A stretch of DNA of 64,000 bases from Streptantibioticus ferralitis (GTDB taxonomy: Bacteria > Actinomycetota > Actinomycetes > Streptomycetales > Streptomycetaceae), in contig NZ_JARHTQ010000001.1 of the NCBI RefSeq assembly GCF_029223525.1, forward strand, positions 496,001-560,000, in the 5' to 3' direction. A model generated the notes under the pieces. The model was given only the letters and a program-made list of their open reading frames with translations. It was not told the DNA's origin and did no database searches. Shown piece by piece: positions 61,374 through 64,000 of this stretch. The first letter of the stretch is position 1; each line of letters starts with the position of its first letter. A program made the position numbers and the translations under genes.

Positions 61374-62552
61374 TCAGTACACCGGCTTTTCGGGCTCCAC
61401 CTGGTGGACCCACCCGATGACCCCGCCGCCCACGTGGACGGCGTCCGCGAAGCCCGCGTTCTTCAGGACGGCCAGAACCTCCGCGGAGCGGACACCCGTC
61501 TTGCAGTGCAGGACGATGCGCTTGTCCTGCGGGAGGTCCTGGAGGGCGTTGCCCATCAGGAACTCGTTCTTCGGGATCAGCCGGGCACCGGGGATCGAGA
61601 CGATCTCGTACTCGTTCGGCTCGCGGACATCGATGATGTCGATCTTCTCGCCCGCGTCGATCCACTCCTTGAGCTGGCGAGGAGTGATCGTCGACCCGGC
61701 GGCTGCCTCCTGGGCCTCCTCGGAGACGACGCCGCAGAAGGCCTCGTAGTCGATCAGCTCGGTGACCGTCGGGTTCTTGCCGCAGACCGCGCACTCGGGG
61801 TCCTTGCGTACCTTGACCTGGCGGTACTGCATCTCCAGGGCGTCGTAGATCATCAACCGGCCGACCAGCGGATCACCGACACCGGTGAGCACCTTGATCG
61901 CCTCGGTGACCTGGATCGAGCCGATCGACGCGCACAGCACACCGAGAACCCCGCCCTCGGCGCAGCTCGGGACCATGCCGGGCGGCGGCGGCTCGGGGTA
62001 CAGGCAGCGGTAGCAGGGCCCGTACTCGCTCCAGAAGACCGACGCCTGGCCGTCGAAGCGGTAGATGGAGCCCCACACGTACGGCTTGTTCAGCAGCACG
62101 CAGGCGTCGTTGACCAGGTAGCGGGTCGCGAAGTTGTCCGTACCGTCGACGATCAGGTCGTACTGGGCGAAGATCTCCTTCACGTTCTCCGCCTCAAGGC
62201 GCTCCTGGTGGAGAACGACGTTCACATACGGGTTGATACCCAGCACCGAGTCCCGCGCCGACTCGGCCTTGGAGCGGCCGATGTCGGACTGGCTGTGGAT
62301 GATCTGGCGCTGCAGGTTCGACTCATCGACCTCGTCGAACTCAACGATGCCGAGCGTGCCCACGCCCGCGGCGGCGAGGTACATCAGCGCCGGGGAGCCA
62401 AGGCCGCCGGCGCCGACACACAGCACCTTCGCGTTCTTCAGCCGCTTCTGCCCGTCCATCCCCACATCGGGGATGATCAGGTGACGGGAGTACCTGCGGA
62501 CCTCGTCGACGGTGAGCTCGGCAGCCGGCTCAACCAGGGGTGGCAGCGACAC
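61374..62552 (-). CDS. moeZ: MoeZ, adenylyltransferase/sulfurtransferase with rhodanese domain
   Basis: A 392-residue two-domain enzyme. The ThiF/MoeB-type domain has CVGAGGLGSPALMYLAAAGVG, the arginine finger region ESNLQRQIIHS, the DGTDNFATRYL metal-side motif and a CYRCLYP / CAVCGKNP zinc site. The C-terminal rhodanese domain has the catalytic Cys in VLHCKTGVRSAE. It activates MoaD-like and CysO-like carrier proteins and sulfurates them. GTG 62552 with GGAG upstream gives the size usual for the protein in Streptomyces. A SigR-type promoter lies about 75 bases upstream. Confidence 0.94.
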   Translation of the reverse strand: MSLPPLVEPAAELTVDEVRRYSRHLIIPDVGMDGQKRLKNAKVLCVGAGGLGSPALMYLAAAGVGTLGIVEFDEVDESNLQRQIIHSQSDIGRSKAESARDSVLGINPYVNVVLHQERLEAENVKEIFAQYDLIVDGTDNFATRYLVNDACVLLNKPYVWGSIYRFDGQASVFWSEYGPCYRCLYPEPPPPGMVPSCAEGGVLGVLCASIGSIQVTEAIKVLTGVGDPLVGRLMIYDALEMQYRQVKVRKDPECAVCGKNPTVTELIDYEAFCGVVSEEAQEAAAGSTITPRQLKEWIDAGEKIDIIDVREPNEYEIVSIPGARLIPKNEFLMGNALQDLPQDKRIVLHCKTGVRSAEVLAVLKNAGFADAVHVGGGVIGWVHQVEPEKPVY

Positions 62553-62625
62553 GGGGACTCCGTTGGTCGGTTTGACGATACGGTAGGGCCCACCCCCGCG
62601 TGAGCGGGGACAGCGCCTTCCTCGT

Positions 62626-62651
62626 AACACTGCCACGTCCGTCGGCATTCC
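62626..62651 (-). promoter_or_regulatory. SigR-dependent promoter of moeZ
   Basis: On the minus strand GGAAT (62651-62647) and GTT (62628-62626) are exactly 18 bases apart, 74 bases before the moeZ start. This is a perfect SigR consensus. Confidence 0.82.
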
Positions 62652-62733
62652 GAGACACCCGTTCCGATGTGCGAGACACTTCGCGCTCATATGCCGGGCA
62701 GGGGCGGATACAAGGGCGAAATGCCGCTGCGGG

Positions 62734-63465
62734 TCACCGGCTCGGCGGCGGTTGGTCGTGCAACATTTCCACCGCCTCGTCCCAGTAGCTGGGCAGCTCA
62801 CGCCAGGGATCCGTACCGCCCCCGCCGTCCTGGTCGGTGAAGTGCACCGTCGCCGCGCCCTGCCAGCGGGCGATCCGCATCGCCGTCTCAAGATGCGGTC
62901 GCGGCACGCTGTGCACCAGATGACAGAACCGCTCAGGCGGGTGGTCCGCCGTCCACTCGGGCGCCTGCGACCAGCGGTACCGCGTCCACGGACCGAGATA
63001 CGTCACCAGCTGATCGGCGGCCTCGGCATACCCGGGATGGGGGTGGATGCCATGGCCCAGCACCAGATGGCTGTCCGCGCCGTCCGCCATCGCATGCAGG
63101 GTCGCGATCACCCGGCGGCACTCCGGCAGCCAGTCGCGGTCGGTCGGCGCCTGGTCCAGGTAGAAGCCGGTGATGCCGTACCAGTCCATGAAGTGATGGG
63201 CCTCGCCGACGAGTTGCGCGAAGGTTCGGCCGCCGTACGCGGTGTTCAGCCGCCCGAGCACCCGTACTCCGGCGGTGCGCAACCGGTCGACGGCCCCCGC
63301 GAACCGCGGGTCGCGGCGCCGCGCCGGGCCGCCTGCGGTGTCGGCGACGACCCAGTGCAGCGGGGCGTCGGACCGGGCGAGCTCGACCCACTCGACGGCG
63401 GCCGGACCGGCGTGGACGGGGACGCCGAAGCCCGCCAGCGCGGTGCCGGACGTCAGATGCGGCAT
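62734..63465 (-). CDS. Spherulation-specific family 4 protein
   Basis: A 243-residue soluble protein with the layout of the spherulation-specific family 4: PVHAGPAAVEWVELARSDAPLHWVVAD at the start, a Gly-x-Leu-Asn strand (VLGRLNTAYGGRTF), GFYLDQAPTD with the conserved acidic pair, and LVLGHGIHPHPGY. The fold is probably a TIM-type barrel related to glycoside hydrolases. Its activity is unknown. Its start overlaps the epimerase gene by 13 bases, suggesting a shared transcript and perhaps a role in cell-surface sugar work. Confidence 0.8.
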   Translation of the reverse strand: MPHLTSGTALAGFGVPVHAGPAAVEWVELARSDAPLHWVVADTAGGPARRRDPRFAGAVDRLRTAGVRVLGRLNTAYGGRTFAQLVGEAHHFMDWYGITGFYLDQAPTDRDWLPECRRVIATLHAMADGADSHLVLGHGIHPHPGYAEAADQLVTYLGPWTRYRWSQAPEWTADHPPERFCHLVHSVPRPHLETAMRIARWQGAATVHFTDQDGGGGTDPWRELPSYWDEAVEMLHDQPPPSR

Positions 63466-64000
63466 GCCGCCTCCATCCAGATGTCCGCCAGGGACTCATC
63501 GAGGCCGATCCGCGGCCGCCAGCCCAGCCGGTCGCGCGCGGTGCGCACATCGGCCTGCTGCCAGGCGCCGCAGCCGTCGGGGTACGGGGCGGAGCCCGCG
63601 GTCGGCAGCGCCGCCGACTCGTCCAGCTCGTGCAGTGCGCCGCCGAAGCCCGCGGCGCGCGCGAGATGGGCGACGGCGTCCCGCAGCCGGACCGCCCGTC
63701 CGGTGCCGATGTTGACCACCCCCTGGGCGGCGGACAGCGAAGCGGCATGCACGGCACGTGCGACATCCCGTACGTCGACGAAGTCGCGCTGCATGCCGAG
63801 ACCGCCGAGCTTCAGGTCCCCGTCGCCGTTCTGCATCGCGCGGCGCAGCGCCTCGGCCAGCCGCCCCAGCGGGGAGGCGGGCGGGGTGCCGGGGCCGACC
63901 GGCGAGAAGACCCGCAGCACGATGGCGTCGAGTCCGGAGCCGAGGACGAGTTCGGTGGCGGCCAGCTTGCTCACCCCGTACGGGCCGCCGGGGCGCGGCA
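63453..64000 (-). CDS. NAD-dependent sugar epimerase/dehydratase (5' end outside window)
   Basis: The visible C-terminal 181 residues begin just before the active site YGVSK. They continue with LRVFSPVGPG (the usual LRxxNVYGPG position), QRDFVDVRDVARAV and VVNIGTGRAVRLRDAV, ending in ADVRTARDRLGWRPRIGLDESL. All are hallmarks of GalE/RmlB-like extended SDRs. The N-terminal nucleotide-binding motif is beyond the right edge. The substrate sugar cannot be told. Confidence 0.88.
   Translation of the reverse strand, partial: PRPGGPYGVSKLAATELVLGSGLDAIVLRVFSPVGPGTPPASPLGRLAEALRRAMQNGDGDLKLGGLGMQRDFVDVRDVARAVHAASLSAAQGVVNIGTGRAVRLRDAVAHLARAAGFGGALHELDESAALPTAGSAPYPDGCGAWQQADVRTARDRLGWRPRIGLDESLADIWMEAACRI

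Noticed and set aside
1..64000. CRISPR arrays, rRNA operons or a biosynthetic gene cluster
   Set aside because: No regularly spaced repeats of 25-40 bases, no rRNA sequence, and no polyketide or peptide synthetase or precursor genes were seen on either strand.

Overview
The window is chromosomal DNA from a high-GC actinomycete, almost certainly a Streptomyces or close relative. The support is very high third-position GC, frequent GTG and TTG starts, the SigR/RsrA pair, the CatR-catalase pair, a WhiB7/WblC gene, and many small conserved streptomycete proteins. Most of it is stable core-type sequence. Part of the gene order (uvrD2, mycoredoxin, nudC, adnB, adnA, with moeZ nearby) matches the mycobacterial block I know from memory. 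No database search was possible, so family names rest on motifs read in the translated sequence.

Layout. 1-1 kb: an ECF sigma factor and a cut-off membrane protein, probably its anti-sigma factor. 1-6.3 kb (mostly minus): peptide deformylase, a TPR protein, a stand-alone biotinyl domain, RsrA/SigR, an alpha/beta hydrolase and a SRAP-domain protein. 6.4-10.8 kb (plus): M50-like protease, aroA, rsgA, an SMR transporter and a GNAT enzyme. 10.8-11.5 kb is a small gene graveyard holding an IS605-type TnpB relic and a dipeptide-ABC-transporter ATPase relic. 11.5-17.3 kb: TetR, hisN, a CBS protein, catalase/CatR and a HEAT-repeat protein. 17.4-20.7 kb is a probable defective Tn3-type element with 41-bp terminal inverted repeats, carrying a TetR gene, two short-chain dehydrogenases and a collapsed transposase. 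20.9-33 kb: secreted protease, two identical initiator tRNA genes around a Sel1-repeat gene, UPF0182 membrane protein, PDZ/Lon-type protease, MoaE, an epimerase-like protein, a DUF2342-type protein and a Nudix enzyme. 33-43 kb: metallopeptidase, ThiF-like/AarF pair, wblC with a long leader, uvrD2, mycoredoxin, nudC and an M20 peptidase. 43-51 kb: adnB/adnA and an alkyltransferase-like protein. 51-64 kb: a membrane protein with an LPG-synthase-type C-terminus, molybdate transporter modA-modBC, a secreted propeller protein, a VC0807-type membrane protein, moeZ, a spherulation-specific-family-4 protein and a partial epimerase.

How the genes work together. Thiol/oxidative stress is the main theme. 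The SigR promoter motif GGAAT-N18-GTT appears with exact spacing at three intergenic sites: upstream of sigR itself, of the mycoredoxin gene and of moeZ. katA/catR adds peroxide defence, with a perfect palindrome inside a readable katA promoter. DNA repair and genome upkeep form a second theme (uvrD2, adnAB, SRAP protein, alkyltransferase-like protein), and DnaA boxes lie in two intergenic regions. Molybdenum supply and cofactor use form a third (modA, fused modBC, moaE, moeZ). wblC/whiB7, the regulator of intrinsic antibiotic resistance, has a promoter-like element, a 120-codon reading frame and a terminator-like hairpin upstream, consistent with attenuation control.
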